Positions 52,923 to 62,482 of a stretch of DNA of 64,000 bases are shown here, one piece after another. The translations under genes and the position numbers were made by a program. Origin of the DNA: Gammaproteobacteria bacterium (GTDB lineage Bacteria; Pseudomonadota; Gammaproteobacteria; Acidiferrobacterales; Sulfurifustaceae); NCBI GenBank assembly GCA_016199745.1, contig JACQFZ010000050.1:62001-126000 (forward strand), written 5' to 3'. Each line of letters starts with the position of its first letter. Position 1 is the first letter of the stretch. The notes under the pieces are model-generated. The model made no database searches, was not told the origin of the DNA, and saw only the letters and a list, made by a program, of their open reading frames with translations.

Positions 52923-55900
52923 GTGAGTCAGCACCGTTTAGATAACGGCGGTCGCATCGACCGCAGCAAAAAGATTTCGTTTACCTTCAACGGCAAGCAG
53001 TACCAAGGCCATGCTGGCGACACGCTCGCCTCTGCCCTGCTCGCCAACGGCGTGTCACTGGTGGCGCGCAGCTGGAAATACCATCGCCCGCGCGGCATCG
53101 TCTCGAGCGGTGTCGAAGAACCGAGCGCGATCGTGCAGCTCGAAACCGGTGCTTACACCGTACCGAACGCGCGCGCGACCGAAATCGAGTTGTATGAAGG
53201 CCTGAGCGCGAGTAGCGTCAACTGCTGGCCGAGTGTCGACTTCGACTTGATGTCGATCACCAGCAAGTTCGCGCGTTTCATGCCCGCCGGCTTCTACTAC
53301 AAGACCTTCATGTGGCCGAAGTCGTTGTGGATGACGTACGAACATTTCATCCGCAAAGGCGCCGGTTTCGGCAAATCGCCGGAAGTCGCTGATCCCGATC
53401 ATTACGACAAGACCTACGCCCACTGCGACGTATTGGTCGCCGGTGGCGGTGTCGCCGGCTTGGCCGCTGCGCTCGCTGCCGGTCGTGCCGGCGCACGTGT
53501 AATCATCGCCGATGAGCAAAACGAATTCGGCGGCCGCCTACTGAGCGTGCGCGGAACGACCGAGACCATCGACGGCGTCGCGCCGAATGTGTGGGTCGAA
53601 CGTACTCTGGCCGAGCTGCGCTCGATGCCGGACGTGCAACTGCTCTCGCGCAGCACCGTCTTCGGTTATCACGACTACAACTACGTAACGATCAACCAGC
53701 GCCTAACCGATCACCTGCCAATCGCTAACCGCAAAGGCGCGCGCGAGCGCGTATGGCGTGTGCGTGCCAAGCAAGTGATATTGGCGACCGGCGCTATCGA
53801 ACGGCCGCTGGTGTTCGGCAACAACGATCGCCCTGGCATAATGCTGGCGTCGGCCGTATCGACTTACTTGAACCGATATGGCGTGCACCTCGGCGTCAAT
53901 GCCGTCGTCTTCACCAACAACGACAGCGCCTATCAAACCGCGCTCGATCTCGCTGCCGCCGGTATCACCGTGGCCGCAATCGTCGACCCGCGCAGCCAGC
54001 CGCAAGGCGAGCTAGCGCAGCAAGCGCGCACGGCTGGAATCAAAATCATCGATAACTCGGTCGTCGTCGACGTCGATGGCTGCAAGCGCGTCAGCGGCGT
54101 CAAAGTCATGACGCTTGCCGGCAACGGCGTCACCGGCTCGGCACAAACGATCTCGTGCGACCTGGTGGCCATTTCCGGCGGCTGGAGCCCGGCCGTGCAT
54201 CTGCATGCACAATCGGGCGGCAAGGCCCGCTTCGATGAAGCGAAGGCCTGCTTCGTACCCGGCACATCGGTGCAAGCCGAGCGTTCGATCGGCGCCGGTA
54301 ACGGCAGCTTCGCGTTGGCCGCATGCCTGAACGAAGGCTTGAGCGCCGGTACCGAGGCGGCACGCCTCGCCGGCTTTAGCAACGCCACCATCCCGCCCCT
54401 ACCGAAGGCACAACAACCGGCAGAGCAGGCGCTGAAGCCGCTTTGGGTCGTGCCGTCGACCTATCCGATCAGCCGCGGTCCGAAGCGGTTCGTCGATCTG
54501 CAAAACGACGTCGGCGCCTCCGACATCGCGCTCGCCGCCGCCGAAGGCTACCGCTCGATCGAGCACGTCAAGCGCTACACCGCGCTCGGCTTCGGCACCG
54601 ATCAAGGCAAGCTCGGTAACATCAACGGCATGGCGATCCTGGCGCAAACGTTGGGCCAAGATATCCCGAGCACCGGCACCACTACGTTCCGTCCGAACTA
54701 CACGCCGGTCACGTTTGGTTCGATCGCCGGCCGCGAGCTGAATGATTTGCTCGATCCGATTCGCAAAACCGCGATTCACCAATGGCACGAAGAGAACGGC
54801 GCGCTGTTCGAAAACGTCGGCCAATGGAAGCGTCCTTGGTATTTCCCGAAGAACGGCGAATCGCTGCACGACGCCGTCAACCGCGAGTGCGTGGCAACAC
54901 GCAAGAGCTGCGGCATCATGGATGCCTCGACCCTCGGTAAGATCGACATCCAAGGTCCGGACGCCACCACGTTCTTGAACTGGGTCTACACCAACTCGTG
55001 GACCAAGCTCGGCGTCGGCAAGTGCCGTTACGGCTTCATGCTCGACGAGAACGGCATGGTGTTCGACGACGGTGTCACCACGCGTCTCGCCGAAAATCAT
55101 TTCTTGATGACCACCACCACCGGCGGCGCCGCGCGCGTTATGTCGTGGCTCGAGCGCTGGCTGCAAACCGAGTGGCCGCACCTCAAGGTTTACCTCACGT
55201 CCGTCACCGATCATTGGGTGACACCAGCCGTCGTCGGCCCGAACAGCCGCAAGGTGTTGCAAGGTGTCTGCAAAGACGTCGACTTCTCGCCGGAAGCGTT
55301 CCCGTTCATGGCGTACCGAGAAGGCACCGTCGCCGGCGTGCCGGCGCGCATCATGCGCATCAGCTTCTCCGGTGAGCTCGCCTACGAAGTCAACATCAAC
55401 GCCAACTATGGTCGACATGTGTGGGAAGCGCTGATGGCAGCAGGTAAGCCATACGACATCACGCCGTACGGCACTGAGACCTTACACGTGCTGCGCGCCG
55501 AGAAGGGTTACGTGATCGTCGGCCAAGACACCGACGGCTCGGTCACACCGATCGACCTCGGTATGGAGTGGGCCATTACCAAAGGCAAAGACTTCCTCGG
55601 CCGGCGCTCGTTATCGCGCTCCGATACCGCGCGCGACAACCGCAAGCACTTGGTCGGCCTGCTGACCGAGAACCCGAAGGAAGTCATTCCGGAAGGTGCC
55701 CAGGTCGTCACCGACAGCACGGTGCCGATCCCAACACCGATGATCGGCCACGTAACGTCGAGCTACTACAGCGCCTTCCTCGGTCACTCGATCGCCATGG
55801 CCATGGTCAAAGGCGGCCGCAAGCGCATGGGCGAGAAGGTTCAATGCCCGCTGGCGGACGGTCGTGTCATCACCGCCACTATCACCGGCTCGGTGTTTGT

Positions 55901-55931
55901 CGATCCGGAAGGAGCACGTCAAAATGTCTAA
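52923..55931 (+). CDS. soxA: sarcosine oxidase alpha subunit
   Basis: A 1002-residue subunit starting at GTG 52923 (GAGGTG just before; an upstream ATG at 52902 is less likely). It has an N-terminal Fer2-like domain (ISFTFNGKQYQGHAGDTLAS), an NAD-binding disulfide-reductase fold (VAGGGVAGLAAALAAGRAGA) and a C-terminal GcvT-type folate domain (CGIMDASTLGKIDIQGPDAT ... LHVLRAEKGYVIVGQDTDG). It receives the imine made by SoxB and transfers the methyl carbon to THF as methylene-THF, leaving glycine. It overlaps the soxG start by 8 bases. Confidence 0.95.
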   Translation: MSQHRLDNGGRIDRSKKISFTFNGKQYQGHAGDTLASALLANGVSLVARSWKYHRPRGIVSSGVEEPSAIVQLETGAYTVPNARATEIELYEGLSASSVNCWPSVDFDLMSITSKFARFMPAGFYYKTFMWPKSLWMTYEHFIRKGAGFGKSPEVADPDHYDKTYAHCDVLVAGGGVAGLAAALAAGRAGARVIIADEQNEFGGRLLSVRGTTETIDGVAPNVWVERTLAELRSMPDVQLLSRSTVFGYHDYNYVTINQRLTDHLPIANRKGARERVWRVRAKQVILATGAIERPLVFGNNDRPGIMLASAVSTYLNRYGVHLGVNAVVFTNNDSAYQTALDLAAAGITVAAIVDPRSQPQGELAQQARTAGIKIIDNSVVVDVDGCKRVSGVKVMTLAGNGVTGSAQTISCDLVAISGGWSPAVHLHAQSGGKARFDEAKACFVPGTSVQAERSIGAGNGSFALAACLNEGLSAGTEAARLAGFSNATIPPLPKAQQPAEQALKPLWVVPSTYPISRGPKRFVDLQNDVGASDIALAAAEGYRSIEHVKRYTALGFGTDQGKLGNINGMAILAQTLGQDIPSTGTTTFRPNYTPVTFGSIAGRELNDLLDPIRKTAIHQWHEENGALFENVGQWKRPWYFPKNGESLHDAVNRECVATRKSCGIMDASTLGKIDIQGPDATTFLNWVYTNSWTKLGVGKCRYGFMLDENGMVFDDGVTTRLAENHFLMTTTTGGAARVMSWLERWLQTEWPHLKVYLTSVTDHWVTPAVVGPNSRKVLQGVCKDVDFSPEAFPFMAYREGTVAGVPARIMRISFSGELAYEVNINANYGRHVWEALMAAGKPYDITPYGTETLHVLRAEKGYVIVGQDTDGSVTPIDLGMEWAITKGKDFLGRRSLSRSDTARDNRKHLVGLLTENPKEVIPEGAQVVTDSTVPIPTPMIGHVTSSYYSAFLGHSIAMAMVKGGRKRMGEKVQCPLADGRVITATITGSVFVDPEGARQNV

Positions 55932-56532
55932 TACCGTCGTAGCGGAAAGCCCGCTGGTTCGATTCAAGCTCAACGAGCGCGCCGCCAAGGGCACTGGCAA
56001 CGCCGGTGTCATCGTCAACGAACGCGCCCTGCTCGGCCACGTCAACTTGCGTGGCGATGCCCAAGACCCGCGCTTCGTCAGCGCTGCCAGCCAGGTCCTT
56101 GGCGTCGATGTGCCGACGGCCGCGAACACAGTGCACGAGGCGCAAGGCAATACCGTTTATTGGCTCGGCCCGAACGAGTGGTTGATCGTCACCACCGGCG
56201 AGCGTGCAACCGCCCTGGTCGGCGAGCTGCGCAAGGCGTTGGCAGGTTTATTCGTTGCCGTGACGGAAGTCAGCGGCGGCCAGACCGTGCTGGTGTTCCG
56301 CGGGCGCTCTGCCCGTGCCTTGTTTACGAAGGAATGCCCGCTCGATCTACATCCACGGTCGTTCCGCGTCGGCCAGTGCGCGCAAACTCATCTCGCCAAG
56401 GCGCCGATCTTAATCCGCCAGCTCGACGGCGAGCCGACCTATGAGATCGTTGTCCGCCGCAGCTTCTCGGACTATCTCTGGCTGTGGTTGGAAAGCGCCG
56501 CCGCGGAATATGGCCTGGCAATGTCAAAATAA
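55924..56532 (+). CDS. soxG: sarcosine oxidase gamma subunit
   Basis: A 202-residue subunit from ATG 55924, which has GGAAGGAGC upstream and overlaps the soxA end. The sequence has NERALLGHVNLRGDAQDPRF, GNTVYWLGPNEWLIVT and VTEVSGGQTVLVFRGRSAR, as in SoxG and related GcvT-like folds. It completes the heterotetramer and contacts the alpha subunit's folate domain. It is the last plus-strand gene; no purU, folD or fdhA-type formaldehyde dehydrogenase follows, unlike the Pseudomonas locus. Confidence 0.93.
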   Translation: MSNTVVAESPLVRFKLNERAAKGTGNAGVIVNERALLGHVNLRGDAQDPRFVSAASQVLGVDVPTAANTVHEAQGNTVYWLGPNEWLIVTTGERATALVGELRKALAGLFVAVTEVSGGQTVLVFRGRSARALFTKECPLDLHPRSFRVGQCAQTHLAKAPILIRQLDGEPTYEIVVRRSFSDYLWLWLESAAAEYGLAMSK

Positions 56533-56534
56533 GC

Positions 56535-56572
56535 AAAAAAAACCATCCGTAACCAACCGGCTACGGATGGTT
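56535..56572 (-). terminator. terminator of solute-binding protein copy 2
   Basis: AACCATCCGTA and TACGGATGGTT form a perfect 11-bp stem, followed on the minus strand by eight Ts. It lies between soxG and the convergent solute-binding protein gene. Confidence 0.9.
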
Positions 56573-56594
56573 GCTGTACCGCTACTGACGCCCT

Positions 56595-58196
56595 TTAGGT
56601 ATCGAGCCAGACCTTTTGCGGTCCAAGTCCTCCGCCCATTTGATAGACCGGCGACGGCACGAAGCCCTTCACCTGCTTCGAGCCTGCGTCGATCGTGCTG
56701 TTGAACATCGGGATGAGCTCACCGCAGTCGTCGACCACCATGGCTTGCAAGTCGTGATACATCTTCATGCGCTTGCCCGAATTGAGCTCGACGCGCGCCG
56801 CGGCTAACAATTTGTCAAAGTCCGGCCGCTTCCAGAATGCCTCGTTCCACGCCGCATCTGACGTATAGGCCACCGACAACATCAGGTCGACCGTCGCGCG
56901 ACCTTCCCAATAGGAACCACAGAACGGCTTTTTCATCCATACGTTGTCCCAATACCCGTCGGCCGGCACACGATCGATCTCCAACTTGATGCCAGCCTTG
57001 GCCGCGCTCCCTTGAAAGATTTGCGCAGTGTCAATTGCGCCGGTAAAGGCGGCGTCGGAGATGCTGAGCACGATCGGTCCACTGTAGCCGGACCGCTTCA
57101 TGTGATGCTTGGCGCGGTCTGGATCGTACGGGCGCTGTTGAATATTGGAGGCGTAATACAGATAATGCGAAGCAATCGGATTATCGTTGCCGATCTTACC
57201 GTGTCCTAACAAGACGCGATCGACGATGGCTTGACGATCGATCGCATATTTAAGCGCGAGCCGCACATCTATATTATTAAACGGTGCCGTATCGCAGCGC
57301 ATTGGGAACGTGTAGTGCGCACCAGCGGTGATCTCGAACAACTGCAGTTTGGGGTTACGCGACAACGACAACACCGACTTCGGATCGACGCGATTGATGA
57401 TGTGAACTGAGCCGCTGTTCAGCGCATTAATACGCGCCGTCGCATCGTTGATCGCCAGTGCTTCCATTGAATCCACGAAACCGCGGTCCTTGCGGAAATG
57501 GTTGGGGTTGCGCTTGAGGATTAACCGCACACCAGGCTCGAAGTCTTCGACAACGTATGGCCCGGTAGTCACTTTGCCGTCGAACTTATCGCCCTCCGGC
57601 ACAATCTGTAGGTGGAAATCCGCCAAAATGAAAGGCAAGTCAGCGTTGCCGGCATCAAGCGTAATGGTGACCTCGTCCTTGCCAGTCGCCTTAATGTCCG
57701 TTACCGATGTTAAATAGGCTTTGGCACCCGACTTGGAATCTTTACCGCGGTGATGGTTGATCGAATAGATAACATCTTCCGGCGTCATCGTCTTGCCGTT
57801 ACTGAAGGTGACGTCTTTGCGCAGCTTCATCACCCACTCCTTGGCGCCGGGCTTGCCTTGCCAGCTCTCCGCCAGGGCCGCCGTAAGCTTCGGCCGGGCG
57901 CGCACATCTGCGCCGACGTCGACTTCGAGGAGAGGATTGAAGATCTGCTGGCCCATCACCTGCATAAACGACGACGTGTAAGTCGCAGGGTCGATGCTAT
58001 CGCTGCTACTACCGCCATGAAGACCCAGCAGCAGATGGCCGCCCCGCTTCGGCTGCTCAGCCGCCTGCGCCACGCCGGCTAACAACGTACCGGCCGTTGC
58101 CGCCGATACTCCGAGCGCTAACGAACGCTTGATGAAATCACGCCGGCTGAGCTTCCCGGACGCCAACATCGCTTTGAGGTCTTCCCACTCGCGCAT
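56595..58196 (-). CDS. Tat-exported ABC solute-binding protein, family 5 (copy 2)
   Basis: A 533-residue paralogue of the protein at 37.4 kb, the closest of the four in sequence (shared RVPADGYWDN(I/V)WMKKPF, same length and same FVPSP C-terminal region). Its Tat signal reads SRRDFIKRSLALGVSAATAG, preceded by MREWEDLKAML. The mature protein has the family 5 pattern (IDPATYTSSFMQVMGQQIFN, KTMTPEDVIYSINHHRG). It is followed by its own terminator. No permease or ATPase gene is nearby. It likely shares a ligand class with copy 1 and docks to a transporter encoded elsewhere. Confidence 0.92.
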   Translation of the reverse strand: MREWEDLKAMLASGKLSRRDFIKRSLALGVSAATAGTLLAGVAQAAEQPKRGGHLLLGLHGGSSSDSIDPATYTSSFMQVMGQQIFNPLLEVDVGADVRARPKLTAALAESWQGKPGAKEWVMKLRKDVTFSNGKTMTPEDVIYSINHHRGKDSKSGAKAYLTSVTDIKATGKDEVTITLDAGNADLPFILADFHLQIVPEGDKFDGKVTTGPYVVEDFEPGVRLILKRNPNHFRKDRGFVDSMEALAINDATARINALNSGSVHIINRVDPKSVLSLSRNPKLQLFEITAGAHYTFPMRCDTAPFNNIDVRLALKYAIDRQAIVDRVLLGHGKIGNDNPIASHYLYYASNIQQRPYDPDRAKHHMKRSGYSGPIVLSISDAAFTGAIDTAQIFQGSAAKAGIKLEIDRVPADGYWDNVWMKKPFCGSYWEGRATVDLMLSVAYTSDAAWNEAFWKRPDFDKLLAAARVELNSGKRMKMYHDLQAMVVDDCGELIPMFNSTIDAGSKQVKGFVPSPVYQMGGGLGPQKVWLDT

Positions 58197-58404
58197 CGCA
58201 ACCCTCCTACCGATTAGTGTTGAACATCGATCAAAGCCCGCGATGACAGCGACATGATGGCTATTGCATCGAAACGGGTTCCATAAATATAGAGCACTCA
58301 GAACATGGTAAATGGCCCGACTATTTAAGAGTTAACTGTGGAGAAATATTGCGCGACATCGTCTTATGGAGATCATGCTGAATACCATTACGCACCCTTA
58401 AACT

Positions 58405-58440
58405 AAAAAACGAGCGACGCGCCCTTCTGGGGGGCGTCGC
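58405..58440 (-). terminator. terminator of solute-binding protein copy 3
   Basis: GCGACGCGCCC and GGGGGCGTCGC pair with a short loop; on the minus strand the stem is followed by TCG and a run of six Ts. It stands about 30 bases after the gene ending at 58472. Confidence 0.85.
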
Positions 58441-58471
58441 CGGGCAATTCCGTCTGCCGAGGATTAGCGAA

Positions 58472-60073
58472 TTATTCCAACCAAACCTTTTCGGGCGCTC
58501 GATAACCGCTCAACTCGTAGGTCGGCAACGCATTAAAGCCTTTGACCTTGCTCGAACCGGCATCGATCGTATTGTTGAACATCGGGATGATCTCGCCGCC
58601 ATCTTCGTAAATCATCATTTGCAGATCGCGGTACATTTGTTTGCGCTTGCCGTAATCCAACTCGGCGCGCGCGACAGCGAGTAACTTGTCGAAGTCGGGA
58701 CGCTTCCAGGCCGACTCGTTCCAGGCCGCATCAGATTTATAAACAACCGATAACATGAGATCGGCCGTCGGTCGACCGGACCAATACGATGCGCACCAAG
58801 GCTTCTTCAGCCAAACGTTGTCCCAGTAAGTTTCCGCGGCGGCGCGGTCGAGCTGCACGTTGATACCGGCTTTGGCGGCACCTTGTTGGATAATCTCGGC
58901 GCAGGCGACGGCGCCGGTAAACGCACCTTCAGATACCGACAACACCAACGGACCACTGTGTCCGGATTTCTTATAGTGGAACTTCGCTAAATCCGGATCG
59001 AACTGACGTTGCGGAATATCGGCCGCTTGGAAACGATCGTACGGCGAAATCGGCACGTCTTTGCCGACCTTGCCATGGCCGTACAGCACTTTGTCGACCA
59101 TAGCGTAGCGATCGACTGCACATTTCAACGCGAGTCGCAGACTATTGTTATTGTACGGTGCGGTATCGCAACGCATCGGGAACGTGTAATGCGCGCCGCC
59201 GGAAATTTCGAATACCTGACAAGCCGGGTTGCGCGATAACGCCAATACCGATTTCGCTTCGACACGATTAATCAAATGCACTTTGCCGGCCAACAACGCG
59301 TCAATACGCGCCTTCGGATCATTGATCGCGAGTGTTTCAACCGAGTCGACGAAGCCGCGATCAGAGCGGTAATGATTGGGGTTGCGCTTGGTTAGACCGC
59401 GCACACCGGGCTCGAACTTTTCCAAAACATACGCGCCGGTACCGACGCCGTCGAGAAAGTTAGTGCCCTCAGGCCCGATAGCCAGATGATAATCGGCGAG
59501 CAGATACGGAATGTCCGCATTACCACTGTTGAGCGTAATTTTTACTTCATGCTTGTCGGTCGCCTTGATGTCGATGATCGGCTCGAGCAACGACTTGGCG
59601 CTTGATTTCGAATCCTTCTTACGATGATGATTGAGCGAATAAACCACATCCGCCGCCGTCATCGACTTGCCGTTGTGGAACGTCACGTCCTTGCGGAGCT
59701 TGATGGTCCATTCTTTCGCGCCTGGCTTGGCTTCCCAACTCTCGGCCAATGCTGGCTGCGCCACCGGCCGGCCGCGGATATCGGACCCGATATCGACCTC
59801 AACCAGAGCGTTATAGAGCTGCATGCCGACAATCTGTAGATGCACAGCGACGATATTTGCCGGATCCAACGTATCTTGTGGGCTGGCGCCGTTGACGCCA
59901 AGAATCAAATGACCGCCGCGCTTCGGTGTAATGGCATCGGCCGATGCCGTCTTGGAAAGCACGCCGTCCGCCAGAGCGAACGAGACACCTAGCGCTGCCG
60001 ATCGCTTCAAAAAGTCGCGGCGGCTAATTCGTCCCGCAGTTAACATCGCCTTGAGGTCTTCCCAATCACGCAT
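58472..60073 (-). CDS. Tat-exported ABC solute-binding protein, family 5 (copy 3)
   Basis: 533 residues from ATG 60073, which has AGGAG eight bases before. The longer open frame to 60229 begins inside the neighbouring terminator and is not used. Tat signal ISRRDFLKRSAALGVSFALA after MRDWEDLKAML. The body shows LDPANIVAVHLQIVGMQLYN and KSMTAADVVYSLNHHRK. It is closer to copy 4 than to copies 1 and 2 (shared GPEGTNFLDG(V/I)GTGAYVLEK). It is flanked by terminators on both sides, so it is a single-gene unit. Ligand unknown. Confidence 0.92.
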   Translation of the reverse strand: MRDWEDLKAMLTAGRISRRDFLKRSAALGVSFALADGVLSKTASADAITPKRGGHLILGVNGASPQDTLDPANIVAVHLQIVGMQLYNALVEVDIGSDIRGRPVAQPALAESWEAKPGAKEWTIKLRKDVTFHNGKSMTAADVVYSLNHHRKKDSKSSAKSLLEPIIDIKATDKHEVKITLNSGNADIPYLLADYHLAIGPEGTNFLDGVGTGAYVLEKFEPGVRGLTKRNPNHYRSDRGFVDSVETLAINDPKARIDALLAGKVHLINRVEAKSVLALSRNPACQVFEISGGAHYTFPMRCDTAPYNNNSLRLALKCAVDRYAMVDKVLYGHGKVGKDVPISPYDRFQAADIPQRQFDPDLAKFHYKKSGHSGPLVLSVSEGAFTGAVACAEIIQQGAAKAGINVQLDRAAAETYWDNVWLKKPWCASYWSGRPTADLMLSVVYKSDAAWNESAWKRPDFDKLLAVARAELDYGKRKQMYRDLQMMIYEDGGEIIPMFNNTIDAGSSKVKGFNALPTYELSGYRAPEKVWLE

Positions 60074-60208
60074 ACCGGCAACTCCTAGAAGATTAATTAT
60101 GGGTAATTGAGGTATAGAACATTGCCGAGCAATTTGCCCAGTTAACGAATAACGAATAGCGACATTGGCGAAGATGGAATAAGTACCGAATTCCCTCGAA
60201 TTTTTGGC

Positions 60209-60242
60209 AAAAAAAAATGCGCAACCCATTGAGGTTGCGCAT
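60209..60242 (-). terminator. terminator of solute-binding protein copy 4
   Basis: ATGCGCAACC and GGTTGCGCAT form a perfect stem with a six-base loop, followed on the minus strand by a long T-run. It stands about 95 bases after the copy 4 stop. Confidence 0.9.
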
Positions 60243-60335
60243 CAATTCCCTGCCCCGCTTACTGCCAAAGGCAAGGAGACCCGAACATCATTAGGCGACC
60301 GCTTATTGGGCGGTAACCTGTCGTTTATTGGCTAA

Positions 60336-61934
60336 CTAGGCCTCCAACCAAACCTTCTCGGGTGCCCGATAGCCGCTGACGGGGTTGGTCGGTAGGGCCA
60401 GGAAGCCCTTAACCTGACTCGATCCGGCGTCGATGGTGTTGTTGAACATGGGAATAACTTCGCCGCCGTCTTCGTAAACCATCGACTGCAGATCGAAGTA
60501 CATCTTCCGACGCTTTACAAAATCGAGCTCGCTACGCGCGGCCTCGAGCAATTTGTCGAAATCGGAGCGCTTCCAAAACGACTCGTTCCACGGTGCATCG
60601 GACTTATAAGCCACCGACAACATAAGATCCGCCGTCGCGCGGCCATCCCAGAACGACGCGCAGAACGGCTTTTTCATCCATACGTTGTCCCAGTAACCAT
60701 CGGCCGGCACCTTCTCGACCTTCAAGGGAATACCGGCAGCGTTGGCACTCCTCTGGAAAATCTCGGCACAAGCGACGGCACCGGTAAAAGCCCCGTCGGA
60801 TACGCTCAATACCACCGGTCCATTGTGGCCGGATTTTTTAAAGTGAAATTGCGCGAGATCGGGATCGTAACGACGTTGGCGCAAATCGGAGGCATAAAAC
60901 CGATCGTAGTTATAAATCGGCACGTCTTTGCCGGGCTTGCCGTGACCGTATAACACTTGCTGCACCATCGCCTCGCGATCGACAGCGTATTTGAGCGCGA
61001 GGCGCAAATCATTGTTGTCGAACGGCGCGATATCACAACGCATCGGGAAACAGTAATGCGCGCTGCCGGCAATTTCGAATACTTGGACTTTGTTGTTGCG
61101 CGATAGCGAAAGCACTGCCTTCGGATCGACCCGGTTGATGATGTGTACCGAGCCATCGAGCAACGCATTCAAACGCGCGGCCGGATCATTGATTGCACGG
61201 GTCTCGACCGAGTCGACGAAGCCACGATCGGAACGATAGTGATTCTTAAAGCGTTTCGTCAGGCCGCGCACACCGGGTTGGTATTTCTCCAATACGTAGG
61301 CGCCGGTGCCGATACCATCGAGGAAGTTCGTACCTTCGGGTCCGATGCAAAGATGGTAATCCGCCAACAGGTAAGCCATATCGGCGTTGCCGCTATTGAG
61401 CGTGATTTTTACCTCGTGCCTGTCACTCACCTTGATGTCGGCGATCTGTGCCAGCAATGACTTGGCACCGGATTTGGAATCTGGCTTGCGGTGATGATTG
61501 AGCGAATAAACGACGTCGGCCGGGGTAAGCGTCTTGCCGTTGTGAAACGTTACGCCCTTACGGATTTTAAAGATCCATTCTTTAGCACCGGGCTTGGCAT
61601 CCCAACTTTCCGCCAGCGCCGGATGTGCCGCCGGTTGTGCCCGCAGATCGAGGCCAATTTCGACTTCGGTTAGCGTGTTATAGAGCTGCATGCCGATAAT
61701 TTGCAGATGGCTCGCGGTGTAAGTCGCCGGATCGAGAATATCGGTGGGGTTGGCGCCGTTGAGGCCGACGATGAGATGGCCGCCGCGCTTCGGAGTTTCC
61801 GCTTTGGCGTTTTGCGGCAACATGCTGCCGGCAAGCGAAGCAGAGACGCCCAGCGCCAGCGCCCGCTTCATAAAATCGCGGCGGCTGACGCTATCGTCGG
61901 CCGACATCGCTTCGAGATTTACTCGGTCACGCAT
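60336..61934 (-). CDS. Tat-exported ABC solute-binding protein, family 5 (copy 4)
   Basis: A 532-residue paralogue. Its leader has drifted (MRDRVNLEAMSADDSVSRRDF rather than WEDLKAML), but the Tat motif SRRDFMKRALALGVSASLAG is intact. It has LDPATYTASHLQIIGMQLYN and KTLTPADVVYSLNHHRK. Together with copies 2 and 3 it forms a tandem array of minus-strand single-gene units, which points to duplication and divergence of ligand binding. No transporter core genes are present in the window. Confidence 0.92.
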   Translation of the reverse strand: MRDRVNLEAMSADDSVSRRDFMKRALALGVSASLAGSMLPQNAKAETPKRGGHLIVGLNGANPTDILDPATYTASHLQIIGMQLYNTLTEVEIGLDLRAQPAAHPALAESWDAKPGAKEWIFKIRKGVTFHNGKTLTPADVVYSLNHHRKPDSKSGAKSLLAQIADIKVSDRHEVKITLNSGNADMAYLLADYHLCIGPEGTNFLDGIGTGAYVLEKYQPGVRGLTKRFKNHYRSDRGFVDSVETRAINDPAARLNALLDGSVHIINRVDPKAVLSLSRNNKVQVFEIAGSAHYCFPMRCDIAPFDNNDLRLALKYAVDREAMVQQVLYGHGKPGKDVPIYNYDRFYASDLRQRRYDPDLAQFHFKKSGHNGPVVLSVSDGAFTGAVACAEIFQRSANAAGIPLKVEKVPADGYWDNVWMKKPFCASFWDGRATADLMLSVAYKSDAPWNESFWKRSDFDKLLEAARSELDFVKRRKMYFDLQSMVYEDGGEVIPMFNNTIDAGSSQVKGFLALPTNPVSGYRAPEKVWLEA

Positions 61935-62220
61935 CTTAGTGGCCCCTTACGTCGGTGTATTACGGCGCCGACGCGGGACCAGCAGCGGCTCGTGAACATG
62001 CAAGATCATTCACGATTGGTTCTCCCTTCCCAACGACAACAAACTGCACCCACGCCGACAAATCGATTATGCACTGCTGAGGAGGTATAAGTGACTTACG
62101 TGTCGGTATGCCGACGTAAGACGACCGGTTATTGAATTTTTACGACATTGGGACGGGCGGTAGCCGGCGCATGCCATCGATGCGCCGACATGAGTGCCGG
62201 CGAGGAGCAAAGGGTTGGGT
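61935..62220. other. intergenic region with two dyads
   Basis: About 290 bases upstream of copy 4. Contains CTTACGTGTCGG/CCGACGTAAG (about 62095-62120) and a near-palindrome GGCGCATGCCATCGATGCGCC (62166-62186). It should hold the copy 4 promoter; no gene recognised. Confidence 0.45.
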
Positions 62221-62259
62221 AAAAAAACTAACTTAATCGCGAATAGCGTTAGTTTTTTC
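62221..62259 (-). terminator. terminator of the formate dehydrogenase operon
   Basis: AAAAAACTAAC and GTTAGTTTTTT form an 11-bp stem with a 15-base loop, ending in a T-run on either strand. The stem overlaps the fdsD stop codon, so the operon ends here. Confidence 0.85.
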
Positions 62260-62482
62260 TTTCAGCTTGCTCGGCGGCCAGCACTTTCACCGCATCGGCC
62301 ACGATCTGCTTTAAGTCGTTATGGCCACCTTGCACGTGCGCAACAATTGCACGCCGCATACGTGGATCCCAAAAACGCCGCAGGTGATCGGCAACGCCGG
62401 CAACGGCTTCGTTGCGATCGGGCTGGGATTCGAAGAAGGCGCCGATCTGATTCGCCATCGTCACTAAATGTTCTACGTTCAT
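62249..62482 (-). CDS. fdsD: formate dehydrogenase delta subunit
   Basis: A 77-residue FdsD: MNVEHLVTMANQIGAFFES, then VADHLRRFWDPRMRRAIVAH is the highly conserved family core. It is a small accessory or structural subunit of NAD-linked, molybdenum- or tungsten-dependent Fds formate dehydrogenases. ATG 62482 overlaps the fdhD stop (ATGA). It is the last gene of the operon, with a terminator stem over its stop codon. Confidence 0.94.
   Translation of the reverse strand: MNVEHLVTMANQIGAFFESQPDRNEAVAGVADHLRRFWDPRMRRAIVAHVQGGHNDLKQIVADAVKVLAAEQAERKN

Noticed and set aside
58472-60229. N-terminal extension of solute-binding copy 3 to 60229.
   Set aside because: The extra 52 residues begin in a terminator hairpin and would bury the Tat signal; ATG 60073 has AGGAG upstream.
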